A stretch of 64,000 bases of DNA. Origin: Dendrophyllia cribrosa (taxonomy: Eukaryota > Cnidaria > Anthozoa > Scleractinia > Dendrophylliidae). The DNA lies in contig JAJLRJ010000005.1 in assembly GCA_024195265.1 (NCBI GenBank), positions 27,982,473 through 28,046,472 on the forward strand. Direction: 5' to 3'. A program made the translations under genes and the position numbers. Below, in pieces: positions 13,601 to 28,600 of the stretch. A model generated the notes under the pieces. It ran no database searches and was not told the DNA's origin. It saw only the letters and a list, made by a program, of their open reading frames with translations. Each line of letters opens with the position of its first letter. Position 1 is the stretch's first letter.

Positions 13601-16600
13601 ATACAGGCTAATCTTTTTCCTTCCCTCTCCTCGCGTACCTCGCGCCATTAAGTGATTTCCGGTCCGAGTAAGTATAAAAGAGCGTTCACGAGTTGGCTCA
13701 TAGGAGACAAGGAGCTTTGATTAAGGCCCAAAACTGAAAAATGACACCCTATTTAAGGGAAAGACTATAACTCAGAATTGTGTGTACAAGTCTTCTATTT
13801 CTTAAATCGCTTCGTTAATACTTAAGGACGTTCGCGCTAATTGTTTATGCGCATCCTTACTGCACACGCATTTAATGTTTCAACGCCATGCTACGTCATG
13901 CATGAGCGCGCGCGCAAGAGATGAAATCTAGATTTAACTTGCTTTTTTGATATATATTCTTTAATTCTTTTTTTTTTTTTTTTTTTTTTGCAAAATAGCA
14001 CTTACAAATCAATACATATACTTCTTACAGTACGGTACTTACACTACTTACAATACGATACTTACGCTACTAACACAACAATGTATATGCTTTAATTCTT
14101 TAATTCTTGACAGATTGTGAAAAAATGAAAAACATAAATGTAGGAAGTTTAAGTTTTTTCCGCGCGACATTGAATCCTGCCAACTTGCAGCTGTCAGAGT
14201 TTGCAAATGCTGTCGTTCGGATTAGATTTCCTTTAAGGGACGTCGCCAGTTGAATGAATTTGCTTAACAGACCTATATAAAACTAATTTGACAACAAAGT
14301 TGCATTTTAGAGATTCATTTGCAACATTTTTAGACTAACAGATATTGAGGTCATAACCGGTAAGGAAGACCAATTTTTCAAAATTAGGATCGCCTTTCAG
14401 ATGTCTTATCTCGAAAACAAAGTCGGTGACCCCTATCTGAGGGCGAATATTGGAAAGAATATACTTTTAATCCCAGTTGTACAGTCAGCCTTGCTTTATT
14501 AGTTCCTTCGTATTTATATCAAATTTGCTGACTAGATCCACCAGGATCCGACGCTTTTGCATTTTGCGTTGGCCCTTGCAGATATTTTCAAAGTGTTCAT
14601 CAATTTGCATGCACTACTGTGACACACACACACACAAAAATTCCTCGCCTAACGCCACAAGTAAAAAATAAATAGAATCCGCGCCGGAAAATGTACTTCT
14701 CAGTTCCAGAATTGCTTAAAATTTATGCACTGAGACCAACTAATGTGGTCTGACATCCTTGTCTAGCCACTTTTATAACGTTTATTGCTTCAATATTCCA
14801 TGAACAAACCCTTATAAATTAGGATTCAAAATTTGAATAGTCCCGAAACGTTCGTTGTTTCAGGAAAAGTTGGAAAAAAATAAACCACCATTGATACCCC
14901 AAGAGCATTTTTTGAATTATTATAATCAATCAAATTTATAGCTCACGATCTCAAAGCTTTTACAATTTCATAACTAAGATTAGTAGTGGTAAAATAATTT
15001 CTAAGTTATTACAAATAGCAAAAAAAATTTTGTTGCAACTAAAGTAGGAGAATAACTTTCATTTTTTTTTTTATACCTAGGCAAGTGCTCAGAGAGCAAT
15101 CGTGACAATTTCACCTCAAAATGATGACAAATTGTCATTATTTTGATGTGACTTTGTAACAAATCATTTCAGTTTAAATGCAACTTATATTATAAAATCC
15201 TCATTGTGGGAAGTTCGCGGCTGCTTTTTACCATAGTTATTTGAACACCTGATTTAGTCAGCAAAGTGTATACATTGTTGTGTAGTCATAATTAGCAATG
15301 TCCGGAGTTTTTTAAAGTGTAACGTGAAGAAATGTAAACTTCGCATTTATAATATTTTACATATCTTCTTTCATTAGTTTTATCTTGTTATCTTATATTC
15401 TTTTGTTTGTCTTAAATTTGAATTGTAACGTTTCATCTTATATTTTTGAAATGCAACGTCTTTCCATTGTAATCTTATATCCTTTTGTTTCTTGGCGATT
15501 TATATTGCAACGATTTTCTTATCATTTTATTCCCTGAAGAAGTCAGGCCGTGCATGACGAAATATTGGAAAGAATATACTTTTAATCCCAGTTGTACAGT
15601 CAGCCTTGCTTTATTAGTTCCTTCGTATTTATATCAAATTTGCTGACTAGATCCACCGGGATCCGACGCTTTTGCATTGTCCGTTGGCCCTTGCAGAGTG
15701 TTCACAATTTGCATGCACTACTGTGACACACACAAAGAAGAAAATTTCTCGGCTACGCCACAAGTAAAAAATAAATAGAATCCGCGCCGGAAAATATACT
15801 TCTCAGTTCCAGAATTGCGAAAATTTATGCACTGAGACCAACTAATGTGGTCTAACATCCTTGTCTAACCACTTTTATAACGTTTATTGCTTCAACATTC
15901 CATGAACAAACCTTTATAAATTAGGATTTAAAATTTGAATAGTCCCGAAACGTTCGTTGTTTCAGGAAAAGTTGGAAAAAAAAGCCACCATTGATACCCA
16001 AGGGCATTTTTTTGAATTATTATAATCCTTCAAATTTGTAGCTCACGATCTCAAAGCTTTTACAATTTCATAAGATTAGTAGTGGTGAAACAATTTCTAA
16101 GTTATTACTTTTAGCAAAAAAAAAATTGTTCCAACTAAAGTAGGAGAATAAATTCCATTTTTGTCATACTTAGGCAAGTGCTCAGAGAGCGATCGTGACC
16201 ATTTCACCTCAAAATAATGACAAATTATCATTATTTTGATGTGAAATTGTAACAAATCATTTCAGTTTAAATGCAGCTTATATTATAAAATCATCATTGT
16301 GGGAAGTTCACGGCTGCTTTTTGCTATAGTTATTTGAACACCTGATTTAGTCAGCAAAGCGCATACATTGTTGTGTAGTCATAAGTTTTTTAAAGTGTAA
16401 CGTTTGAGCTGTTGATTCGTGGTCATGAAAATTCGCTAAATACTTTCGAAACTGTGGTGTATTTTGAACGTTTCATGCAAAGTTTTCAATGCACTCTAGG
16501 GCTTAATATTTTGTAAGATGAGTTGATTAGGCTCAGTTAATCTAGGAACAAAAGCGTGTATACAGTTGTATAAACTATGTCAATATTTCAGTTATATCAG

Positions 16601-19600
16601 GACTTCTTTTTTGCTTCTTCATGGGTTAATTTCTTCCCGTTTACTCAGCTGCGAAATCGACACTATCTGTATTTCATATTTATCAATATATCAAAACTCG
16701 GAGCTCCTCAAAACATCTTCACATTTTGAATGGTCACAAACGCTCTCCGAGTATGAAAAAAATGGAAGTTATTCTCCTACTTTCAACGTTTTTTCTGGCG
16801 ACTTGTCCGTTTGCGTTATCGCAAAGTGGCCTTGAAATAGCCAAAACAGAATTCACAAAGCTGAGAGATACATTGGCAAGTGACAACACAAAAAGTGATG
16901 TACTGTTCCTGCTTGACACCTCCGGCAGTTTATCTTCCAGTGACTTTGATGTGGAAAAGGAATTCGTTACCAACTTTTTGAACATGCTAAGTGTCAACAT
17001 GGAGAATACCCGTGTTGAGGTGATTCCATTTGGATATATAGCAAGCATTTATATAGACCAAGTGTCTAATCCTGCTTCGACCAAGAACAAGTGCACATTA
17101 AAAGAAACGTTGAAAGGAATGCCTCTCAGCATCAATGGCTACATGACGAACATGAAGGATGCCTTCCAACTGGCCTTCGACGTCTGCCTTGGTATATACA
17201 GCGGTGTAAAAAGACCTATTATTACGTCCAAAACGGTGGTTATTCTTCTCACAGATGGGCGTTGGAATTACCCCTGGGCAGACCCAAGCCCTATTTCCAT
17301 TGCCCAGGATTTGCAAGCGGCGAACGTGGAGGTCTTTGCCATTGGTATCCGGTTGGTTGACAAAAACAACCTCGCAAAGCTCGTAAGTGAACCAGCCAAT
17401 CACTTTTTTTTCTTGGAAACTTTCGACCAGCTTAAAGAACTTTCAACGTACGTTAAAGGAGGTAAGCACGCTATACAGTTCCAATTTAATTCCAATTTCT
17501 CCTTAATATGTGACGTTATAGATGCTACAGGCCCGAACCGCCAGATGAAAATAACCAGCTACTGTGCGGCTGGTTTGCAGTGGCATTAGCGGTTTAATAT
17601 TTTAAAGCACTTAATAGAGAAACAGAGAATTAATGCAAGCAAAGATCAGACCCGTCGCCTGATCAACGGAATTCAAGGTATAGCTCGGAATTTGCTTGCC
17701 CTTCACTGTTCGAAAAGAGTAGTGGCCTGGCCAGTTCTTTCATTTCACTTCACATATGGTTTGGGTGGGTAACAGTAAGATCAAAATGGACTGATAGCAG
17801 CAGCCTTTCTATGAGGTGACGGCCAATCTTACTGGGAATACAATGTAAAGCGAACACGTTTGTTTTCCGCTTATTCATCCGTGACTCTTAAGTAATGGTC
17901 CAGTAAGAAGTAGGCAACCTAACAGCAGGGAATGCAGAAAGGTGTTAATTTTGATATTGTTGAAACCGTCCACCTCATTGGCTAAAAGGTGAAAATCTAC
18001 CATAACTTAACCAGGTAGTGCATTTATTTCTCTCTTGTTTACTAATTGGTTCCCTTTTAGTGAAAACTATTCTGAGTTTTAATGCAACCAAAATTCTATG
18101 TGGGAAACATGTAAAATTAGAAGCCTTTCTTGGCCATTGTTTTGGAGTTTCACGATTGGATGAAATCTTCTAGCACAAAAGAAACATCACTTTAAAATAA
18201 AGTTCCAGTACATTTTATTTAAAAAAAAAAGATGTTGTCCAAAGGTTGATGCATTCTCCTTTAAAAAACCTAAACGATCTTATGTGAGGAAAGCGAAATG
18301 CCGCGGAACAATAGAGCATATCCTACTTCTTACACGCATTGTTACTTAATTGTATTCTCTATTTTACACGAACTAGAACCAGTCAGATTTTAAATTTACA
18401 GGTTTGCCCCCTAAGGAAACATGATGTACTTTTGTTTGAAAAAGGTACCTATCATTACCGAGCTTATAATAATTAATAATTAATTATTAATTATTATTAT
18501 CATTACCGAGCATAAAATTGACCATCTTTCTTTACCTATCAGGATAAACATGTTTCGCATTACGAGCTTTCGTCCGATCCATCACATGCCATGTGATGGA
18601 TCGTGTCACGTGAAAGAATGGCATAATAGATGACTTGAAGTTGTTGTTTTCATTTCTTAAAGATAAAACACCAACATATCAGCCAGTAACCACGGACAAA
18701 TGTTCTAACGCGTGCGACCCATTGGCTACTTGTGTCTGTGGTTTAGTGGACGGCGACTACCAATGCTTATGCCCAGAGGGACACGTGGGATCTGGAACAG
18801 TGGGACAATGCCAAAGTAAGTTTAAAACGAATCCTCCTACACGGAAGCACATTTTTCAAGATGGACCGTATAAAGAGTCGCATTATGACGATTAAATTTT
18901 ACACCACCGGATCTTCGACAGTTAAGCGCGTTCAGGTCCAAAATTAAGGAGTAAAGATTACCTTGTTTTTGATTGACGGTAAAACTTGGATTTTTTTCGT
19001 TTATTTATTACAAATATCAATTTTAATTTTATGTGCCGAAAGTTTCCATAATTTTCTATCAAACTTGACGTGATGTAAAATTACATACAGCTGTTTCGAG
19101 AAAGGTTGTCGGAAAAAAGCGTAAAAGTGCACGCGACAATCCAGAAAGGTATTGTGGGTAGTCATCCAAGCTATATCCTAAAAACTCATTTATCCCAATG
19201 GCCCGCCATCTAAGATCGTCCCTTTACGGACGAGGCATCGCGGGTTTCATGTATTTATTTGACTTATTAAAATTCATTGATCATATCCCATATTATTTTT
19301 CGTGATTGTCGCGTGCACTTTTTCGCTTTTTTCCGACAACCTTTCTCGAAACAGCTGTATGACTTTTCTAATGTTAATGTATGCTACTGGATGAATGTCA
19401 AACTTCCAAGATGTAAAGAGCGGCGTCAGCAACGAACTCCTTTATATAGAATTATTACATTATTGGCTTCAAAGAAAGAGATTTAAAACTACCAGAAAAA
19501 GACTAGATTTGAAAAGAAGGAGAAGATTGAGTAGTGAATACATATTATTTTACCATTTTTCATGTCGAGCTGATAGAACACAAAAAAATGCTTTCAAGAA

Positions 19601-22600
19601 CTATGCATTAAATTCAGGGTATGCAATGTAAATGTCTGGAATAACCAAGGTCTATGTAACAGTTATCACTTTAAAGGCTCACCTTCACCCAAAAGACGTT
19701 GCGGTCGTTTGTTTTTGTTTTGAAATGTCCCATTGTTCAAATTCATGATCTGATTGGTTGCACGCATTCAAGCATGAATAGCAAAGCGCACAAATGACGT
19801 CAGTACTCATGTTTGTCTGAGTTTATAATTTATTCTTGTTTATTCTTGCATTTCTGACAATAGAAATTCGTTATTAGGAATCCCCTGAGAGTCACTTTTG
19901 GTTTGTTTGTCTGAGTTTTAGTTCTATAAATAGTAATTGTGCGCTTCGCTATTCAGCAAAGAAAGAGCTCACGGTGCGCACGGCATTTTGGGTGAAGGTG
20001 GGCTTTTAAATCTACGTTGTCAGTCAATAACACGTATCGTTATATAGCTGGAGTTTTTCTCAATACAATGCGCGCGTTGATTGGCTGATTTATGGTCACA
20101 TGACATCTAACAAACAAACTGTTTCCCGCCAATTGTCCTAAGGGGGCAACATTTGCTAAAGCAGGCAATAATTTTGACGAAAATCGACCACCTTCCGTAT
20201 AAGCGATCGACCACCCGTGGCATTAAAAATTAAGGAGGCTCGTATCCATTTCTCAAGTCCACACCCTTTCAATTTTAATGGGCCATATCTTTTGTTGTAG
20301 CGCATAAAAAGTCAAGCCACTTTGCATGCAAACACACAATACATTGAACTTTATGGGAGTATAGGATTTGTTTACATCGGTGCTTCCATGGCAACGAAAT
20401 GGTGATCCTCCGGAATTCACAAGTTGCGGAGTTTCTCTAGATCAAGAGAAATTTTTGTAAAACCCGCTAGTAGACTAGTTGATTAGACCATGGACTTCAA
20501 CTGGACAAAGTTTGAAAGAAATGTATGAGAGCGTTTTTGAAATTTTTAGGGATGAAGTTTTGGGGATTATAAATACAGAGAAAAACATACTGTCGACATA
20601 ATTGGCTAATATCTAAAGAAAACGATGCGCGATGGGAATGTAGTTTCATCTCATAGTAGTTTGATTCCATTTGAAATGGTGTGTGAAAAAGTGAGGGGGT
20701 TGCTTTGGCCGATTGCGAGAAAGAAGGATTTGATTAGCGTGCGTTCAGCTGCTCTTGTTGCCATTTTTGTATGTAATTTGGTCTACGCCTACAAATGTGA
20801 TGATAATTTGTAAACCGCGAGATAATTTTTTTAAAAAATTTGACCATCTCGAGATTAATCATCAATTTATGTGGCCTGCAATTTTCAAGGACATTGAAGA
20901 CATGCAAGGCAATAAAATAGGGCCTCCAATGTACCAATTTTTTTCCCCGCAGATTTTGTGTTTACAAGTGAGTGTCCTCATTTACGAGTATTGTTTTCAA
21001 GTTTCATATGCACGTGCAAAACTTTAGAAAAAAAATTATTTGCATCAAAAAGAACGCTCGGTTGCTTTCCGAAGAATTTTCCGAAACATGCTAATAACTG
21101 GCTTGAGAATTGTAATAACATTACGCACTTGATGTCGCGCTATTACGCTGTAAAGCAGCCATACCGAGGGTCTCTTTAAAATTGCAGGACAAGAAGAACA
21201 TATCCCAATTTGTAACACGTACGTAACACGCAAGAACGGCGTGACAACTTTATATTTTTAGCTGAGAATTCTGCTTTGCGCTATTTTATATCTAAAGAAG
21301 GAACAGATGCTACGCCGATTGCAACAAATAACCAGAGTGAGACAATCAAAAACCATTGTCAAAGCGCGTTATTTCTACATCCGGCACTTGATGAAACGTG
21401 ACGTTTCCGACCTTGTCTTTATCAGTGCTGTTGTCACTGCTATTCGTAACGCAAGCCAGTTATTAGCATGTTTCGGGAAATTCTTCGGAAAGCAATCGAG
21501 CGTTCTGTTCGATGCAAGTAAATTTTTTGTTGAAGATTTGCACGTGCATATGAAACTTGAAAACAATACTCGTGAATAATGAGGACGCTCACTTGTAAAC
21601 ACAAAATCTGCGGGAAAAATTGGTACATCGGAGGCCCTATTTTATTGCCTTGCATGCCTTCAATGTCCTTGAAACTTGCACGCCATATAAATTGATGATT
21701 AATTTCGAGATTGTAAAATGTAAAAAAAAAAATTATCTAGCGGTTTTCAAATTATCATCACATTTGTAGGCGTAGACCAAATTACATACAAAAATGGCAA
21801 CAAGAGCAGCTGAACGCACGCTAATCAAATCCTTCTTTCTCGTAATCGGCCAAAGCACCCCCCTCACTTTTTCACACACCATTTCAAATGGAATCAAACT
21901 ACTATGAGATGAAACTACATTCCCATCGCGCATCGTTTTCTTTAGATATTAGCCAATTATGTCGATAGTATGTTTTTCTCTGTATTTATAATCCCCAAAA
22001 CTTCATCCCTAAAAATTTCAAAAACGTTCTCATACATTTCTTTCAAACTTTGTCCAGTTGAAGTCCATGGTCTAATCAACTAGTCAAGTAGCGGGTATTA
22101 CAAAAATTTCTCTTGATCTAGAGAAACTCCGCAACTTGTGAATTTCGGAGGATCACCATTCCGTTGCCATGGAAGCACCGATGTAAACAAATCCAATATT
22201 CCCATAAAGTTCAATGTATTGTGTGTTTGCATGCAAAGTGGCTTGACTTTTTATGCGCTACAACAAAAGATATGGCCCATTAAAATTGAAAGGGTGTGGA
22301 CTTGAGAAATGGGTACGAGCCTCCTTAAATTAACATTGCACTGTTGTCCGCTAGTGCACGTGATCAGACCGTGACAAAAGGTGGCATGATTATAATGCGA
22401 TCGATGTTTCCTCGAGTGTTCGGCGCGTTTTTCAAACTGTGTTGTGTTGTGTTTTTTGTGTTGCTATATAAGAAATCACTTAATGACTAATCCCTCGGGA
22501 AACAGTGAATTTTGTTTCCCTCGAATCTCTCTCGAGACTTCGTCTCGCGAAACATCGAGATTCTCGGGAAACAAAAAACAAAATTCACTGTTTACCTCGG

Positions 22601-25600
22601 GACAAGTCATTAAGTGTTTACTGATACCTTGATTATTCAGGATACCATATGTCCTTTATTTTTATTCGTTTCTTCTTGCAAATAAATTCGTAGGGGTCGA
22701 GGGCAAGAAGTGAAAGTCAAGACGCGACGCGTCAAAGGAGCATCATGCAGCAGAAAAAAGAAATGGCTTTGCAATAAAGTAGTCGATTAGAAATAATTTA
22801 AAAGAATCATTGTGTAAAACAGCCTGCAAAATGATAAATCTCAAATATACCTATACAGCACTGCGTTGTCATTTGATGTTTTAGGGCCTGGTCGCACTAC
22901 AGTCAAAAACAAAAATTAGCCCGTGCAAAATGACATAATAACAAAAACACTCCACAAAAAGCATGTCCCACCGGAGCGGTTTCTTTTGTTTTCCTTTTTT
23001 TTGCACGGGCTAATTTGTGTTTTTGACTGTAGTGTGACCAGGCCCTTAGTCATACTAGTTATTCTAGACTGAGAAAAAGTTGTTTTTCTCTATGAAATAT
23101 GTTACAGTGTCTTTTTATGCTGTAATAGTTGTCAGTTTTCCAGAAGTCTCGACTCGGTGCGATAATTGCATTTGGTAGTTGAAAACAATTTAGCGGATAT
23201 TCGATAAAAGAAGTTAATTAAAATAGCCTATTTTTCTTTTAAGTTTTCCCTATGTTTGTCCCATTTTTCACAATTCCTTGGGAGAATTGTAAATTGGTAT
23301 GTAAAACGATCTACCATTAGATTTTTGAGAGGGGCTGGGTGATTGTGAAAAATATATTCTCCAAGCCAACTCTGTTTGAAAATAATGTTGAAAAATCCAT
23401 TCGAAGTCCACAGATCGGTTTTAATTTTTCATACTGAGTTTGAAGTCAAGAATTGAAGAGTAAACAAATTAAAAACGATGAAAACATGTAAGCGTGACAT
23501 AAATATGCATTGTGTGAAACGAGACAATGGATGACGCAATACACTGGGAAATTACCAACAAATGTTAAAATGTGGCAAAGATAAAAAACGTGGCGTACGA
23601 GTGGCCAGCCACAAGCGAGTTGGTCACTGATGTTCTTACCGCATTTTGACGTCTTTATGATCTATAAGCTGAATAGACGCACGGCAAAATGGAACCTATT
23701 TGTTTTATACAATAAGAGGGGAGAAAGCACTATACTGTGTTCATGACTCAGACTCTTCGAGGAGTTTTTCTAATTTCGACATTTTTCACGTCAACAAAAT
23801 TACTTTCGCTACGGTCTAGCCTTTTTCCTAATTGTCAATAGGCTTCTTTTTAACATTTTTCGATGCCTTCACTTGTCCTTTCCGGAATATTCTCGTTCAC
23901 ATTTTCAAAACTGTCTACCATGTTGGACGAAACAGACATAACGCCTGTACTCTAATAAATTATAGGTAATGACCAATCAAAATTCGCGTTGAATTCAGTA
24001 TATTGTAAAAAAGGCAGTGAAACGGCCTTCCTGAAGATGTTTTCTGCCTAATATTTTATATATATTTTTCACACGATGTGATGTTACAAAACAGTAACTC
24101 GAGTTTTACGCTCGGTGTCGATCCTCAGATCCTGATCGCCACCAACCGACAACCACAAAATATTATTATAATATTTTCTATGGCAAGAAATTATTAATAT
24201 TAATTTCCCTTTATTTCATTCGCTAGTTTTATTTGTAAATTGCCACTATTGCTGTGAAGTCCAGCTTGATTTGCCAACTTTTTAAGATGTAGATGAACAT
24301 AGCTCCCGACCACTAGGGACATTCGAGCGCGGCTGGGAGCAACGAGAAGCGTTTGTATTCGCAGGCTATCGAATTGATTTTCTTGTTCTTTTGTTCTTGC
24401 CAGAAAGAGTAGATCTTCTCACTCACTGGATAGCTCAAAACCAGGTAAAAATACATCATGTAGTGTGTTTCATTATTCCAGACCGGATATCATTCTAGAG
24501 TAGCAATGCACATCAAACTTGAACAAGTGGAAACATGACACGCAATGAAGAGCACTTTCCAAAACATAGATTTTGGAGAAGATGGCTGACGTATAATAAA
24601 GAATGTTTTCAGCGAATGGTTGTGCAATACGGCTGGCAATTTTTACTAGTCAGTTTTTTTTCTTGCCTAAGGGCTCGAAAAACTCACATATTACACAACT
24701 ATTATTCAATACAGCATTATAGAGTGCAAATACGCCGATCAAAACGAGTTAAGGTGGCTCCATATAGTTATTGGCCAGTCTTCCAAATAAAATACACACG
24801 ATGTTATTGTTGTCTTTCGAGAGTTTTGTTTCGCGATACTAGGCATAATATACACATACACGTAGCTTAGGCTTTTTCGTTTACGGAGAAGTCTAAGTTG
24901 GCAGTCTTGTCTCGTTACCATGGCAACCAATGATTGAGTTGGTTGGCTTGTTGTTCATGGCTACCAAACCTCTCAACGGATTTTCTCGGTTTTTACACGG
25001 TAAAAATTCACGATTTTTGGTGAAACAGAAGAAACATTCAATAAGTCTAATCTAACAAAGCCATGAAAAAATCGGTACCTAATTTTCGGCAATTTACTCA
25101 CTTTTCGTTTTTTACGTTTATTGGGTTTGTGTATGTACAAAAATTGTTGTCTTTTTTTTGTGATCGAGAACAAAGAAAATCCTACTAATTTGTCAATTTT
25201 TATAAAAATTCACCGTGTGGAATGCGCGCAATAAACGTTTTAGTTACCGTAAAAATCTATTTATTTTCGTGACGTCATCAAAATAAACAAACGCGCGCTC
25301 GCGCCATTTTCGTGCCCATGCTTCGCGCGCCAAAAAACTATATGGAGCCACCTTAAAATATGACGCGCTATTGCACTGTTCTGACCGCGCGCTAGGAAAA
25401 ACACTCTAAAGCTTTTCAGCGTTTTTAGTTGCGTAATATGGTTGGGCGTTTTTACCCTATCCAGACCGGCGCGCGGGGGGGCTTTTGGAGCCCGCTCGAA
25501 CTTTGAAGCTGTGTTGATTCAAAACGGTCGACACAGTGACCACCAAATTTGGCGACGTTTCCTAAACTTTTCTGGAAACATTTTCACGTTAGCGTCCTTT

Positions 25601-28600
25601 GTTCACCAACATTGACGTTTTCACAGCAACCGCTTTTTGACACCTATGTTTTACAAAATTAGCATTTTTCGCTTTAAAGGGAACCTCCATTGTCAGAACA
25701 AATTGACGTTAAATTGTTGAAAATAAAGTCGCCCCCGAAAAAAAGCCCAGTCTGGGTTGGGTTAACTTGTATTTTTTTCTTGCCTTTTATAATGACCATA
25801 GTAGGCATAGACCATAGTGGACACAGACAGACCAAGTATGGCCATACAAGATGGCGCCCATATTTTTTAACCAGGAAAAAAGACGCATACAAAGATATAA
25901 AAACAAGGAAGAAAACATATTTTTAAACAATTTACAAATTGGGTTGATTAAAACCGTCATTATGCTACGATTACAGACATGAAGCCGTTATTTATTTATA
26001 GAGGTTTCAGTAATTGTTTTGTTCCTTTTTTTTTTTTTTTCCAGTTGACTCTTTCTAAAAAGGCTGGAAAATTGATTACTGACGCCTGCCGATGTCCTGA
26101 CAGGTAAGAAAAATAAAACTCAAAGCTTATATTTGGCTTGAAACAAACTTCCTTGCTATTATTAGCGCGGTAATCTGCCAAATTTGTGATTTTTTTTTCG
26201 TACTCGTTTTAGAATAACTTCCTGGCCTGTTCGCTTCCTGTTTGTTCTGATCGTAATGTTGAACCATTTATATTCCGCGCTGATCGCTCACACTTTAGGG
26301 TTTCATCTACAGACTCACCTTAGTAAAGACACATCGTATGGACAAATGACATTACCAGAGGAAAGTCTTGCTTATCAGCTGTCATTTGAATGATCACACT
26401 TCAAAATTTCATCTACGTACTCGCCTAAAGGGACACAAAATTTTGCTTTCTTTATTTTCATGTTATATCGGAAAATGCTACCAAATATACAACTTCCTCC
26501 TCCTCCTCTTCCTCCTCCTCCTCCTCCCACAGACTCAAAACTTAGAACTGCCTTGTACAGCATAATACACAGCACCACGGGAAAGTACTGCTAATCGGCT
26601 TTCATTTGAATGGTCAAACTGTAGGACCCGCTCATCCACAGACCCTAATTTCTAATCCACATCACTCGATTCATGGTTTTGTTCTAAGAAGTGCACCTGT
26701 TTTTGCGGCTCTGTGTTATACTGTTATTGCCCATCTTATTCCGCCGATAACCGACAGATACCGTCTTCTTTACAAAATAGATTTCAACTTCTTTTAAGTC
26801 GGGATATAACATTGTAGAGAATAATGGCATTGCCAGAGGAACGTCTTGCCGTGCCGTGCCGTGTACTGTATTGGACGCCATCTAGACATGCCGCCTTTTA
26901 AGGGTATAGTTTTTGAACGGGTTTGGTTTGCTAAGAAAAAGGGTATTTTTTTGGCCATTATGGGTGTGATATAGCTTATTTCTTGCCTTTCTGGACTGAA
27001 TTAACGTTCGGGTAGTCGTAGAAGTGGCCAATCAGAAAGTGAAGCAATGCAAAACCAAAGCGATCGCTAACTTACTTCAACTCAGTTTCGACATTCAATC
27101 GAAAACCTCTACATTTCACAATTAACATTTTAAGTGGATACTCCACTTTCAGGAAAGTTTTGCGTACTCCCATACAAGTGTATATATTGAATTCCAAAAA
27201 TATCGGTTTCCTGAACACTACTTTCCTTTTTACTCTCACAGTTTCGATTGTTTTTCTCTTCCCACCAAAAAAAGATCCGCCATTTCAGGATTGTCATCTA
27301 GTATACTGGCATCAAACCAATTCTACGGCGGTCGTGCTGAACTGAAGGAGAGAGGAAGGAGAGCCTAAAATATTCAGCAATAAGACCCAAAAAGCTTAAA
27401 CTGTTAGCTCTTACACAGTTTCCCTGTTTCGGGGAAGAGCGCTTTATGACTATTGAGTGCCGCCCTCGTTAAACATTGCCAATTTTATTTTTCTCTTTTT
27501 CTGATCTAGGCAAGGTTTATTTGTTTCATTTGAACGGCTGATCAACTGTCAACACGGTTCGGTTCCTCAGAGCGGTTTCTAATAACAGTATATAAAAAAA
27601 GTAAACAGAACTCATACCAAAAACATGTAATTGGTTACAAGTGCAGGAACACGTTCCTAAATTAATTAATAATTGGTTTTGGTCTTGATTAGTTCTGTCC
27701 TCAGAGCATTTTCTAGACAAACGAATACAACTAATGAGGACAAAGTTATTAGAACAGCAAGCAAAAGGCGGAAAAACTTAATTAAACCAAGTCACGATTC
27801 ATTTTACTTATGGCAAATTGGTTTATAAAAATAGCATTTCTGAACCAGTCAGGACGTAACAAATGCAAATCTAAAGCAAACACAAGATTGTTTTCACAAT
27901 CGAAAACCGTCGCCGTGCTAGCAGCTGTAAAGTTTAGAATTGTCCTTCCCTAGATGCCTTGTTGTCCACAGGTTATTTGCAGTAAAATATTCTTGATACT
28001 ATGGCCAATGTGTACAATATCAAGTAAAATAAATTTTAAAACAGTGTTAAACTATTCTTTAAGGTTCTGATTCGCGAAATCAATCGAAGGAAGAATTAGA
28101 TTGAGACACAAATTTGAAAAATATAATCGTGGGTGCTGAGGACAAACATGTCGGGAATTCAAAGGTTTATAAGAGTATCGTAAGTTGAAGTTTGATCTAC
28201 TGCCGTTCGTTTCCGAAACTTTCTTCGCTTGAAATTTAAGATATTGTTTCGCAATTGTCCTGGAAGAAATATAAAGACGCCAGACATTCGACGAGGTTTG
28301 TTAAAAATTATGTTTACGCCATTCATCGCATTTCAGAAGATTTTTTACAAAGCTTGTGTGAAGCATGTCATTAGCGTCTTGTTAAGAAGTTAATTTTAGT
28401 AAGCAATCTGCAAAGGGGTAAGAATATCTATTAGGTACCAATAAAAATCGTAAAATGGTGTGAAATAAGGTTAATGTTACAAGACTGCGCTCTTTCAAGA
28501 TTCAGAAGCCGCTCATCCGCCTAATGGCATTTGAGTTTCTCATTTACAAAATCAAATGAATGTCAGTTTTTTTTTCACGATTCTGACTTAATAAGTGTCT

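Noticed and set aside
17462..17589. C-terminal extension of the vWA open frame to 17589
   Set aside because: A GTAAGC donor at 17462 and a phase-matched EGF exon at 18663 explain the sequence better; the extension has no domain character.
27506..27580. Exon after TCTGATCTAG at the start of block copy 1, in phase with CLHC1-like exon 9
   Set aside because: It opens for about 23 codons and stops, has no family resemblance, and occurs in all three block copies. Exon 10 at 56137 is a far better continuation.
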